From NCBI RefSeq assembly GCF_024372725.1, contig NZ_VOUA01000001.1, positions 353,868 to 417,867 of the forward strand: a stretch of 64,000 bases of DNA, read 5' to 3'. This document shows positions 41,128-49,693 of this stretch, one piece after another (position 1 is the first letter of the stretch; each line of letters opens with the position of its first letter). Source of the DNA: Methanosarcina sp. KYL-1 (GTDB lineage Archaea > Halobacteriota > Methanosarcinia > Methanosarcinales > Methanosarcinaceae). The notes under the pieces were generated by a model, which was not told the origin of the DNA, ran no database searches, and saw nothing but the letters and a program-made list of their open reading frames with translations. Made by a program: the position numbers and the translations under genes.

Positions 41128-43073
41128 TACTTCACACCATACTTCTCTGCAAAATATTTCCAGCGTGGCCAAAATTCGTCTGTGCCAGATAAGTATTTTT
41201 GTAGTTCGTCATTGATTATCTTAACGTCTTTCGTTTCTGGGTTCGGGTTAAGTTGTATTTTTTTTGCTTTTTCTATTGCTTCATCTGCTTCTTGCGAGCG
41301 AGCATGCCTCAACCCAAAAATTTCGGACTGCAACCAATTATCAATTTTTCCATATCTTATAAATGAAATTTCTTTCAATTCAACTTCGTCGCCCAGCAAA
41401 TCTAGGTGAAATAGTTTATCAACATCTCTATCAAAAAACGGTTCTGATGATGCCATGACAAGTGGTGAATGAGTAGCTATCATAAATTGAACTTCTAAAT
41501 CGGGGGATAATATTTTAACTACGTCTATTAAAGCAGGAATTATGGTTCTTTGCCATTGAGGATGTAAGTGAGATTCCATCTCATCTATCAAAAGAATCAT
41601 TTTTTTCTGAGGTTTCTTTTTTATTTGATGCGATGTGGTTTTATGCTCTATCCAAGCCCAGGTGATAAGATATGCCAGTGACAGAATTCGACGTACTCCT
41701 GCAGAGACATCTACTATCGGGACGTCACCGTATGGGTGTTTTATGGTTGGGATCTCTCTCGCATCAGTTGGTAGCCGAATAGGTTTTCCGGGTGTCATGG
41801 GTTTGGAACCAGTTGGAGAAAGACTTTTTAATGCAGATTTTAAAAGATCAAAAGCTTCGCTTTCTTTGTTTGCACTCCAAGTCATCCAATCTCGGATTAA
41901 CCCATTACAAAGAACTCCCTCGATCCCATATGGTTTTTGATATTGTTTTCCATTCCAAACTTCTTTTTCGCTTAATTTTAAGTGTCCCTGCGGAAAATCC
42001 ATTGGATCTACAGATATTGCATATTTATCTAAGGACAGCTGCGCACCGGATTGCCAAATGCTTTCATATAGGGTGATTTTTGCAGGGTCACAAATTGCAA
42101 AAGAATTGTCTATCCTAGCGTATATCAAAAGTCCAGGCAAGATTCTTCTTTTTACGTCAGTAATCCAACGTGCTCTTTCCCAATCATATTCTGATTTAAT
42201 TTTTTCAGATATATCTGATGAACCAATATCGAATTGAATGCTTGCGTTAGACCAGCGGGCACCCAATTGGGGGTGAATAGGTTTATTTGCCCAATTCCCA
42301 CTTAAGGCCCACCATGCACAATCAAGCAAAAATGTTTTTCCCAATCCATTGTCACCAGCGATGATATTTAAGCGTTCTCCGGGTTCAAATTCAAGGTGAT
42401 GCGTGGGGCCGACACCAGTAAGTGAAAGCGACTTCAAGAAACCACCTTCCTCTAGTGGTGCTCGGGGGTAATTTCCTATAATCTTCTTTAATTCAGTCCA
42501 ATCCAACGGCTCACTGCAAAAAAGGTTATTTTTGTCCAACTCATCTGGTATGGACATTTCAAACAGAATTTCCTCTTCTTCTTTCGTTATGTTGAATTGA
42601 GTTTTAAATTCTTTAATCACATCTTGAGTGGTTGTTGAATCAGGCCAATCTTTTTTTCTATAAATCCATACAGCCATATAATATACAGGTAAACGAATAT
42701 CATCTTTTAGAAGAGGTTTCAGTTTGATTACATAGTCTTTGTTCCATCCATATCCTCCGCCTGTATCATGTTTTAGGGCATCTATAATAATTCTATTTCT
42801 AGTTCTTACACTCTGCAACCCCGCATCTGGATACTTCGCTGAAACCCACATTTTTGATTTATCAGATGTACGACCGGGTCTAAAATAACCATCGTACTCT
42901 TCAGTGGGGCGGTAATATTTTTCTAGAAAGGTTCTTTCTATCCCATGTGTATCTTTCAAATTTTCAATAGGCAAATCGATTTCCTTGTAGGCGAGAAAAG
43001 TGATCAAAAAAAATGGATGAATATCTTTCAAGTGCTCCAAAGCATTTGTTATTTCACTCTTACAAAAATACAA
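41127..43073 (-). CDS. AAA/ABC-type ATPase with N-terminal extension (PtuA/OLD-like)
   Basis: 648 residues, probably from a TTG at 43073 behind AAGGGGG. Residues 1-~205 are an unrecognised domain (YFRPGRTSDKSKMWVSAKYPD). Then an SMC/OLD-type ATPase: Walker A G240-D-N-G-L-G-K-T247, a signature region VDVSAGVRRILSLAYLITWAW, Walker B K-M-I-L-L-I-D-E-M-E-S-H-L-H-P (about 490-505), and a D-loop/switch FMIATHSPLVMAS. This is the AAA_21/AAA_15 group found in Septu, retron and Gabija-like defence. It starts 12 bp after the methyltransferase and overlaps the HNH gene. Confidence 0.85.
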   Translation of the reverse strand: MYFCKSEITNALEHLKDIHPFFLITFLAYKEIDLPIENLKDTHGIERTFLEKYYRPTEEYDGYFRPGRTSDKSKMWVSAKYPDAGLQSVRTRNRIIIDALKHDTGGGYGWNKDYVIKLKPLLKDDIRLPVYYMAVWIYRKKDWPDSTTTQDVIKEFKTQFNITKEEEEILFEMSIPDELDKNNLFCSEPLDWTELKKIIGNYPRAPLEEGGFLKSLSLTGVGPTHHLEFEPGERLNIIAGDNGLGKTFLLDCAWWALSGNWANKPIHPQLGARWSNASIQFDIGSSDISEKIKSEYDWERARWITDVKRRILPGLLIYARIDNSFAICDPAKITLYESIWQSGAQLSLDKYAISVDPMDFPQGHLKLSEKEVWNGKQYQKPYGIEGVLCNGLIRDWMTWSANKESEAFDLLKSALKSLSPTGSKPMTPGKPIRLPTDAREIPTIKHPYGDVPIVDVSAGVRRILSLAYLITWAWIEHKTTSHQIKKKPQKKMILLIDEMESHLHPQWQRTIIPALIDVVKILSPDLEVQFMIATHSPLVMASSEPFFDRDVDKLFHLDLLGDEVELKEISFIRYGKIDNWLQSEIFGLRHARSQEADEAIEKAKKIQLNPNPETKDVKIINDELQKYLSGTDEFWPRWKYFAEKYGVK

Positions 43074-43085
43074 CCCGGTGCCCCC

Positions 43086-43976
43086 TTATAATTCCTTTAA
43101 ACATTCGACCATGAATTCACAATATTCATTGCTTAGATCAATACCTGTCGCAGGTCTGCCAGATTCTACAGCTATTCTTATGGTGGTTCCTGATCCTGCA
43201 AATGGGTCTAAAACTAAGCCATTTTCTGGACAACCTATATCTAAACATCTCTTTACTAATTTATCGGGGAATGCAGCAGTGTGTTTCCCTCGCGAAATAG
43301 GGTTTGGTTTGTCCGGAATGTGCCAAACATCCTCTTCGCCTTTTATAGCAGCTCTATTAAAATAATAATGTCTATCTTTTACGAACATGAATATAGTCTC
43401 ATATTTTCGTCGAGGTCTGTCCTTTACGGATTCAGGTAAGCATTTTTCTTTAACCCAAATTATTGGACTGCGAAGAACCCAACCCCTGGAAATCATTTCT
43501 AATGCCACACGCCAAGGTATGCCTATGGTTGTTTTTCGGGGCACCCCTAATCCGCTTGCATCAACTGCTCTCAAGCCGAATCTTCTTGCTCCGCTTTTAG
43601 GGTCTGTTCCATGGGATTTTCCTTTCCCCGAATAATAGGTGTCTCCTATATTAAGAAACAGCACTCCATCATCAGTCATAATATCCCAAAGCCCATCCAT
43701 AACTGTTACTATTGCATTTACATAACCATCTATGGTTTCTTCATGACCAATTTGTCCCTCTACACCATAGTCCCTCAACCAATAGTATGGCGGAGATGTT
43801 ATAACACAATTAAATTTGTGGTGATTGTCTTGAGATAATTTCTCTAAAACTTTTGTTGCATTTCCTCTGTAAATTTCCCACGGTATGCCTTGTTTCGATG
43901 CTCCGTGCCAATGGTCAATATTTCTTTTATAGAATATTGATTTATTTTCGCCACCATCTGTTTTTTCATGCATCAT
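43086..43976 (-). CDS. DNA methyltransferase, N4-cytosine/N6-adenine type
   Basis: 296 residues. Motif IV T-S-P-P-Y-Y is at residues 60-65 and motif I L-V-L-D-P-F-A-G-S-G-T-T near residue 262, so the order is IV-then-I (beta-like class). TSPPY favours N4-cytosine but N6-adenine cannot be excluded. The intervening segment carries GVPRKTTIGIPWRVALEMISRGWVLRSPIIWVK, common in this family. GGTGAT precedes a double ATG. First gene of the AT-rich three-gene operon; it may protect host DNA from the HNH partner. Confidence 0.9.
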   Translation of the reverse strand: MMHEKTDGGENKSIFYKRNIDHWHGASKQGIPWEIYRGNATKVLEKLSQDNHHKFNCVITSPPYYWLRDYGVEGQIGHEETIDGYVNAIVTVMDGLWDIMTDDGVLFLNIGDTYYSGKGKSHGTDPKSGARRFGLRAVDASGLGVPRKTTIGIPWRVALEMISRGWVLRSPIIWVKEKCLPESVKDRPRRKYETIFMFVKDRHYYFNRAAIKGEEDVWHIPDKPNPISRGKHTAAFPDKLVKRCLDIGCPENGLVLDPFAGSGTTIRIAVESGRPATGIDLSNEYCEFMVECLKEL

Positions 43977-44337
43977 AGATCACCGCATTATTCCTTTGCT
44001 TAATAAATTATTTTATATCTATTATTTATTTCCGTGAGGGAATTGGTGAAAGTATGAAACATAACTGCTATTTATTGAGTACTCTCTTAAATTTGATACA
44101 CTTACTTTCATCGTCCTATTCAAGCATGTCTCAAACTTTATACTATCTACATTTGGAGACCAAGTAGTTGGGATAGACGTCTTTACCAATGTTCCCGGTT
44201 TTTTGATAAGTTAAACTTTAGTCAAGTTTTTATTCTTTTTACTTCCCAATGCAACTTCCTATATTTGGTTGTACCATTTAAATTTGTGGTTATAACTAAT
44301 CTTATTGGGTAGTAAATCGAATTTTGTCTGATTTTTA
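43977..44337. other. AT-rich intergenic region, no gene seen
   Basis: Upstream region of the defence-like operon. No coding frame or RNA fold stands out. Confidence 0.5.
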
Positions 44338-44513
44338 GTATCCTCTTCAAATTGCAGGGAAAAAAGTAAATTTCACATATGTATTGAAAATCGATAAATT
44401 TAAAGCAGTTATAAAAACAGGTTCATGTGACCGATTTCACTTCCTATCAGTGTAATAAAATTGTTGCATAATTTTCTTGTTGGAAATTTCTCCCTTGAAT
44501 TTGAAGAGGATAC
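44338..44513. mobile_element. MITE-like element with 16-bp perfect terminal inverted repeats
   Basis: GTATCCTCTTCAAATT (44338-44353) and AATTTGAAGAGGATAC (44498-44513) are perfect inverted copies; similarity continues inward to about 23 bp (GCAGGGA against CAAGGGA). The 176-bp element is AT-rich and non-coding. Both ends are flanked by ATTTTTA-like sequence (44331-44337 and 44515-44521), possibly a target duplication. Confidence 0.65.
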
Positions 44514-44585
44514 AATTTTTACAGCATTTGATATCTTGCATTGAATCTATTTTTTACATAATCCTCAGTGTTCCTTTATTTGTAC

Positions 44586-44708
44586 ATGCTCAATAATGCT
44601 TCTATGGTTCCACTTGACTTCCCTGTTCCCCAAAGCAGTCCATTTTGCTCAGCAAATGGCCTTTTCTCTGAAGTCCCTGAAATTGAAGAAAAGAGTCAAA
44701 GACAATGA
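44586..44708 (+). pseudogene. Possible gene remnant (40 codons)
   Basis: ATG 44586 opens a frame with coding-like composition (MLNNASMVPLDFPVPQSSPF then EVPEIEEKSQ) that stops after about 40 codons. An overlapping frame continues (ALEKLEDIFFPESKTD-like) to 44805. The two together could be a frameshifted remnant, perhaps of a transposase next to the MITE, but no motif proves this. Confidence 0.25.
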
Positions 44709-44819
44709 AAATTTAAAAATAAATCCAAGAGTCCAATGCCTTGAAAAACTTGAAGATATTTTCTTTCCAGAAAGCAAAACAGATTCAATTAAGCTTTTTA
44801 CATGAGCTTTAACGCACAT

Positions 44820-45155
44820 TCAAGTTTCATTCTCTTCTGTTTCCTTTTCCATTGCCTTTCCGGCCCTCCTCAATTCGGTTTCGGCATCTTCTTTGTTGTA
44901 CTTCGCTTCCGGGTAATTCGGCCTGATTTCAAGGGCTTTATCAAAAGAGGCAATGGCATCTTCATACCGCATCAGGACCGCGTATTCGAGCCCCCTCAGG
45001 TTCCACGCTCCTGCAAAGTCCGGTTTCAGCTCTATAACCTTGTCAAAATATTCTATCTTCTTCTCGGGGTCGGTTTCGCTGACGGCAAGCTGGTACCATT
45101 CCTCGGTGGTTTTGCCTTCGATTTTCTTCTTGAGCAGTTTATCCAGAAATCCCAA
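44820..45155 (-). CDS. TPR protein, 111 aa (module copy 1)
   Basis: 111 residues from a TTG at 45155, preferred because GGGAGGG is correctly spaced and the length and start match the paralogue at 48626. The N-terminus GFLDKLLKKKIEGKTTEEWYQLAVSE is followed by two TPR units (DPEKKIEYFDKVIELKPDFAGAWNLRG and YEDAIASFDKALEIRPNYPEAKYN) and a charged C-terminal helix. TPRs bind peptide partners. The shared N-terminal segment KKIEGKTTEEW/KKIDGKNAHDW marks a family limited here to this cluster. Confidence 0.82.
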   Translation of the reverse strand: MGFLDKLLKKKIEGKTTEEWYQLAVSETDPEKKIEYFDKVIELKPDFAGAWNLRGLEYAVLMRYEDAIASFDKALEIRPNYPEAKYNKEDAETELRRAGKAMEKETEENET

Positions 45156-45170
45156 CGGCATCCCTCCCAA

Positions 45171-45736
45171 TTAAACATAGGTTTTATCGGTAGAAATAGG
45201 TAGTGCCGATTTCCCTTTTTTATTTTGAGTTTCAGGTCCCACGGCTCTCAACGGCTGAAAAGTGGCCGGCCTTTTCCAGAAGTAACTCCCTGAAAATGAG
45301 AATTAAGGCCCTGAACTTTTGATTTTAGATGCCAATCTCCTTGAAGGCAGCTTTTCACCAAATATCTTTGTCTTCTTTTCGAATCCAGGCGCCAGTGCAC
45401 AGGTTCAAAATCGGACTCTTATATTTTTCAGAATTCTTCTCTTCAGTCATCAGGTTGACTTTTTTGGTTATTCCAATGTCCTTTTTCCGTCATCAGGTTA
45501 ACCTTTTTGGTTACCGGAATAACTACTCTGTCATCCTGCCGCTCCCTTTGTTTATCCGTATACACTTTATGGAAAAAGCCGGCTGCAAAGAACCGGGCGA
45601 GGGGCAGATGCGCCTGAAAAATAGGTCAAAAAAGGGTTTTTGAAGTAATTGAACTATTGGATTGCAGTTGCTTTTTCGGGACTATAGCCATTTTATCTGG
45701 AGGGAAATTTCAACATATTACCTTTTTACTGGCGCC
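45171..45736. other. Intergenic, imperfect duplicated segment
   Basis: No gene supported. GTCATCAGGTTRACYTTTTT with GGTTATTCC/GGTTACCGG occurs twice (about 45447-45479 and 45490-45522). Confidence 0.4.
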
Positions 45737-46825
45737 CTAATAGTTCTTCAATCCTGGTTTCTGCTTATTCTTGTTGAGCTTTTGGGCGTTTTCATAAGCT
45801 TCCAGGGCTTCTTCGGGTTTCCCGAGCTTCTGCAGGACATTTCCTTTTTCGTTCCAGGTAATGGCTAACCGGGGATCGAGATTGAGGGCCTTGTTGTAAC
45901 AATCGAGGGCTTCTTCATATCTTTCGAGGGCTGCAAGAACACTGCCCATGCTGACCCAGGCCTTTGCATTGTCCATCTTAAGTTCCAGCACCTTTTCATA
46001 CGCTTCAAGGGCCTCTTCAAGCCTTCCTAACTTTCCTAAAATAACGCCCCTGTTATTCCAGGCCCCTGCAAACTCCGGCTCAAGTTCGATAGCTCTGTCA
46101 CAGGCTTCAAGCGCTTCCCCGTACCTCTCAAGCATATAGAGCGATCCTGCCAGGTTGCTCCAGGCCCCTGCAGATTGCGGGTCCATCTCAAGGGCCCTTC
46201 TATGGGATTCAAGGGCTTCTTCATGCCTTTCAAGCCTTCTGAGGGCTTTTCCTCTGTTAATCCAGGCAGGAGCGTCTTCCGGGTCTATGGAAAGCCCCTT
46301 CTCATAAGCTTCAAGCGCCTCCTCATACTTCCCGATTGCTTCGAGGGCATCTCCCATGCACAGCCAGGCGTTTGCAAATTCCGGTTCGATGGAAAGGGCT
46401 TTATCATAGCATTCGAGGGCTTTTTCTTCTTTTCCGGTGCTTGAATAGGAAATTCCTTTGTTTAGCCATACCCCTGCCATCTTCGGGTCTCTGGAAAGGA
46501 CCCTGTCATAGTATTCAATTGCCTCGTTGTGCCTGCCTGCAATGAAAAGGGCGTTTCCTTTGTGCGCCAGCGCTTCCATGGAGTCAGGATTGATCTCAAG
46601 AGCCCTGTTGTAACATTTGATTGCACTTTCTGCAATCCCCAGTTCCAGAAAAGTGTTCCCTTTCCCTATCAGGGCTTCAATGTAATCAGGATTAATTTTT
46701 AAGGCCCTGGTATAGTATACCAGTTTTTCTTCCGGGTCTTCCGTACTGAGGCCCATTTCAAACCATTCTTTAGCCTTATTGAAGTCAACTTCCTCATCAT
46801 TTTTTCTTCTAGCCAATTTACTCAC
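45737..46825 (-). CDS. Large TPR-repeat protein
   Basis: About 362 residues from a GTG at 46825 (the frame extends to 46891 but the extra residues are unlike the family). Roughly ten consecutive 34-residue TPRs of the canonical A-W-x-N-x-G-x-x-L-x-x-L-x-R-x-E-E-A-L-E form, with many identical positions between repeats. The first unit retains NKAKEWFEMGLSTEDPEEKLVYYTRALKINPD, similar to the opening of the two short TPR proteins. Expected to be a cytosolic scaffold. Separated from the Vps4-like gene by a repeat-rich 425-bp gap. Confidence 0.9.
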   Translation of the reverse strand: MSKLARRKNDEEVDFNKAKEWFEMGLSTEDPEEKLVYYTRALKINPDYIEALIGKGNTFLELGIAESAIKCYNRALEINPDSMEALAHKGNALFIAGRHNEAIEYYDRVLSRDPKMAGVWLNKGISYSSTGKEEKALECYDKALSIEPEFANAWLCMGDALEAIGKYEEALEAYEKGLSIDPEDAPAWINRGKALRRLERHEEALESHRRALEMDPQSAGAWSNLAGSLYMLERYGEALEACDRAIELEPEFAGAWNNRGVILGKLGRLEEALEAYEKVLELKMDNAKAWVSMGSVLAALERYEEALDCYNKALNLDPRLAITWNEKGNVLQKLGKPEEALEAYENAQKLNKNKQKPGLKNY

Positions 46826-47250
46826 CCTATGGACATATATCCCCAAAAGCCATGTATGGCCTTTTGAATAGCTACTCCTTATGGGGTTCAACCTTTTTAA
46901 ACTTTTTATCCGCTTTCTAAACGTTTTAACGTTTGATTTTCCACTTTCAGCTGAATTTTATGTTTTTTTTGAAGGCTGGGCCGGAAAAATAACCTTAAAG
47001 AGGAAAATATTCCTGAAAAATAAATATTCTGGAAAAGGAAAATAATCCTGAAGAAGAAAATAATCCTGAAGAGGAAAATAATTCGGAATAGGAAAACAAT
47101 CAAAAAGAGGGTGCTTAAACGCGGATTTTTCCTGTTATGGTATAAATCATGTAATTACGGCTCTTCGGATTTTTGAAAAATAATTTGATTTTTTTCATAG
47201 ACAAGTTCGATGGAAGAGGGTGGAGAAGCGGGTAAAGGAAGGGGATCAAA
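46826..47250. repeat. Intergenic with 18-bp repeats
   Basis: GAAAATAATCCTGAAGAG-like units repeat about three to four times between 47037 and 47094, preceded by related GAGGAAAATATTCCTGAA (47000-47016). No gene is supported in either orientation. Confidence 0.65.
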
Positions 47251-48498
47251 TTATCCCCCGAACTCCTCATTCCACTTCTCGTACTTCCCAAGCTGTGCTT
47301 TCGTAAGCGGAGTCCTGATCTTCTCAAAGGCGTCTTCAAAGTAATCGAACTTCAGGGGGGTTACGTTCAGCTTCCGTTTGTTAAGCTCGGCATAAGGGAG
47401 GTCTGCGAGCTGTTCCAGGTCTTTGTTCTCTTCCCTGATCATGTTCCAGACTGCCTGCTGGCAGAGGTTCTGGAGGTCCCTGCCGGAGTAGAACTTTTCG
47501 ACGCAGGTCCCGGCCAGTCCGTCGAGGTCGAGCTTTGAAGCGTCGAGGTCTTTGATGTGGATCTTGATTATTTCCCTGCAAGCGGTTTTGTCAGGGAGGG
47601 GCACCATGATCCGGCGCGGGAAGCGTGAGAGGACGGCTGCGTCCAGGTCCCAGGGGGTGTTGGTGGCGGCAAGGGTCAGCATGAGCCTGTCGCTTTTCTT
47701 GTCCTGCAGGCCGTCAAGTTCTGCGAGGAGGGTCGAGAGCAAGCGGCGGGAGGACTCGCTTGTGTCACCTTCGCGGGAGAGGCTGATGGAGTCGAACTCG
47801 TCAATGAAAACAATTGAAGGGGCGTGTTTCCGGGCAGCTTTATAGAGGGCGGAAACCATCTTTGAGGATTCCCCGAAGTACTTGGAGAGCACATTGTCGG
47901 CTTTTACATTGAAGAACCTGGCATCAAGGCTGCCTGCGGCAGCGGCGGCAAGGAGGGTCTTTCCGGTCCCCGGGGGCCCGAAGAGCATGATGCCTTTCCA
48001 GGGCTTGATGGAGGCTGGTTTCTGGATACCGGCAATGGATATGGTCTCTTTCATGAGACTTTTGACTTCGTCAAGGCCGCCGATGTCGTCCCAGCGGACA
48101 GAAGATTTTTCGATAAGGGATTCGGCCTGGGCGAGCAATTCGTCTTCGTTTTCGACTTCGCCTCCCCCGGAACTCCTGCTTCCTCCTCTTCCTCCTCCGG
48201 TGCTGTTCCAGGCACCGTTCCCGTTTCTTCCTCCGCTTTTCCCGGAACGTGAAGCTCCTTCTTTTTGTGCCCGGATAGAATTTTCCACATTATCGGCTAT
48301 CCTCTCCCACTTCCCTGCCTTTTCCAGGTAGGCTTCTTTCTGGGAGGGAACTTTTTCGGCCAGGACTTTAAGGATTTTTGAGCATTCCAGGGCTTTTTTC
48401 CTGGCCGTTCCGGCGTCTCCTCCGGTTTTTGCCTCCTTGTACTCTTTTGTGGCGGTTTCCAGGGAAGAATGGAGAGGGCCTGTTAGATCTACTTTCAT
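47251..48498 (-). CDS. Vps4/CdvC-type AAA ATPase
   Basis: 415 residues. Residues 1-~78 form a helical domain of MIT-like size (SSLETATKEYKEAK...KAGKWERIADNVENSI). A Gly/Ser/Arg linker (80-113) follows. AAA core: Walker A G174-P-P-G-T-G-K-T181, pore loop K206-Y-F-G-E-S211, Walker B I-V-F-I-D-E-F-D-S (229-237), sensor ATNTPWDLD (278-286) and arginines in SRFPRRIMVPLPD. The C-terminus LGKYEKWNEEFGG matches the Vps4 terminal helix. Vps4 disassembles ESCRT-III filaments. GAGGTAA precedes the ATG. Confidence 0.88.
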   Translation of the reverse strand: MKVDLTGPLHSSLETATKEYKEAKTGGDAGTARKKALECSKILKVLAEKVPSQKEAYLEKAGKWERIADNVENSIRAQKEGASRSGKSGGRNGNGAWNSTGGGRGGSRSSGGGEVENEDELLAQAESLIEKSSVRWDDIGGLDEVKSLMKETISIAGIQKPASIKPWKGIMLFGPPGTGKTLLAAAAAGSLDARFFNVKADNVLSKYFGESSKMVSALYKAARKHAPSIVFIDEFDSISLSREGDTSESSRRLLSTLLAELDGLQDKKSDRLMLTLAATNTPWDLDAAVLSRFPRRIMVPLPDKTACREIIKIHIKDLDASKLDLDGLAGTCVEKFYSGRDLQNLCQQAVWNMIREENKDLEQLADLPYAELNKRKLNVTPLKFDYFEDAFEKIRTPLTKAQLGKYEKWNEEFGG

Positions 48499-48625
48499 TT
48501 GATTACCTCGCAGCGGATATTTTATCCAGCGGATATTTTATCTCAGGTCGGCTGAATGGTTGAAAGCTGTTTTCCGGTTTTCATTTCCCTGCTTTTTCCC
48601 TTCCGTTTTCCGGGCTTTCAGGTTT

Positions 48626-48961
48626 TTATTCTCCTGCTCCGGTTTCAGGCACGGCCTCAGCTTCTTTCATTTTCTTTTCCAGGTTTTTCCTGTTTAACCT
48701 CGCCTCTTTATACGAGGGGCAGATCGAAAGGGCCTGGTCGTAGCATTCGAGGGCTTTTTCGAACTCTCCAAGGTCGGCATGGGCACTTCCGAGCAGGTTC
48801 CAGGCGCCTACGAAGCCGGGTTTCAGTTTGACCACGTTTTCGAAATACTCTACCTTTTTTGCAGGGTCCCTTTCCTTTGCCCCGAGTTCAAACCAGTCAT
48901 GGGCGTTTTTGCCGTCTATCTTTTTCAGGAAAACCCTTTCGAATAAACCGGAAAGTCCCAA
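48626..48961 (-). CDS. TPR protein, 111 aa (module copy 2)
   Basis: 111 residues from a TTG behind GAGGTGA. Start GLSGLFERVFLKKIDGKNAHDWFELGAKERDPAKKVEYFENVVKLKPGF, then a canonical TPR (GAWNLLGSAHADLGEFEKALECYDQAL) and a charged helix. Same length and layout as the protein at 44820. It lies between the Vps4-like gene and the ESCRT-III-like genes, so it may be an adaptor within that complex (inference). Confidence 0.82.
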   Translation of the reverse strand: MGLSGLFERVFLKKIDGKNAHDWFELGAKERDPAKKVEYFENVVKLKPGFVGAWNLLGSAHADLGEFEKALECYDQALSICPSYKEARLNRKNLEKKMKEAEAVPETGAGE

Positions 48962-49051
48962 AGCTTCACCTCATGTTTTTCAGTTTTTATCTCATCACAT
49001 TTTTTCTTTTCAGTTTTCATTTCAGCCTTTTTCTTTTCATTCCTTTTCTTT

Positions 49052-49663
49052 TCATTCCAGGTCTTTAGGCCTGTACTCTTTACCATACCCTTTATTCTCA
49101 TTTACCACTTCTTCGGCCTCTTCGGGGTCCAGGTCTCCGTCTTTTACGGCCCGGATCGCACTCAGGATGTCGTCCAGGTCGTCTTCCTGTTCGACTCCGG
49201 TCAGCATGGCCGTTGAGGTCATGTCAATGATGGAAGAAACTATTTCGTCCCGGTCCTGGGCTTCCAGGTTCTGGGCGACCAGCCAGTTCTCGAGCTTTTC
49301 GGGCTCGAGCTTTTTTACCTTGTCCCAGACGCCTGCGGCCTGGAGGTCGGCCTGGTGCTCCTTTAAGATCAGCATGTTGGAGACGGCCCGGAGTTCCTTG
49401 TCGAGCTTGGCCTGGGCGGCGGTTTTCATCTCCTTTCTCTGGGATACGGTCTTGATCCTGCGGGCCAGGGTCAGTTCTTCGCTTTTGGATTTAGCGGCTT
49501 TTGCCTTTTCGAAGAGTTTTGCAATCTCGCTTTCCGTTTCCCGGACTTCGGCCTGGAGTTCTTCGATCTTGCGGTTCAGCTTGATCTCCATGATCCGGAG
49601 ATCCTCGGCCTTCATGGACTCTATCGGGTCTTTGCTGCCGAAAAGTTTTGAAAAAATGCCCAT
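49052..49663 (-). CDS. ESCRT-III/Snf7-like coiled-coil protein B
   Basis: 203 residues starting MGIFSKLFGSKDPIESMKAED, a short basic/hydrophobic N-terminus like Snf7 proteins. A long helical hairpin spans about 20-110 (KIEELQAEVRETESEIAKLFEKAK... and SQRKEMKTAAQAKLDKELRAVSNML). Further helices (AAGVWDKVKKLEPEKLENWLV, DEIVSSIIDMTSTAM) and an acidic C-terminal helix EEDDLDDILSAIRAVKDGDLDPEEAEEVVNE follow, resembling an MIT-interacting motif. Basic first half and acidic second half is the ESCRT-III charge pattern. GGAGGG precedes the ATG. Assignment is structural inference. Confidence 0.7.
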   Translation of the reverse strand: MGIFSKLFGSKDPIESMKAEDLRIMEIKLNRKIEELQAEVRETESEIAKLFEKAKAAKSKSEELTLARRIKTVSQRKEMKTAAQAKLDKELRAVSNMLILKEHQADLQAAGVWDKVKKLEPEKLENWLVAQNLEAQDRDEIVSSIIDMTSTAMLTGVEQEDDLDDILSAIRAVKDGDLDPEEAEEVVNENKGYGKEYRPKDLE

Positions 49664-49693
49664 CCGTTCCCTCCCTCTACCTTCGTTTTAAGC

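Noticed and set aside
46906..47103. Phe/Ile/Leu-rich minus-strand frame and a matching E-N-N-P-E-E plus-strand frame
   Set aside because: Both are translations of an 18-bp tandem repeat; neither has a valid start and the plus frame is closed by stops.
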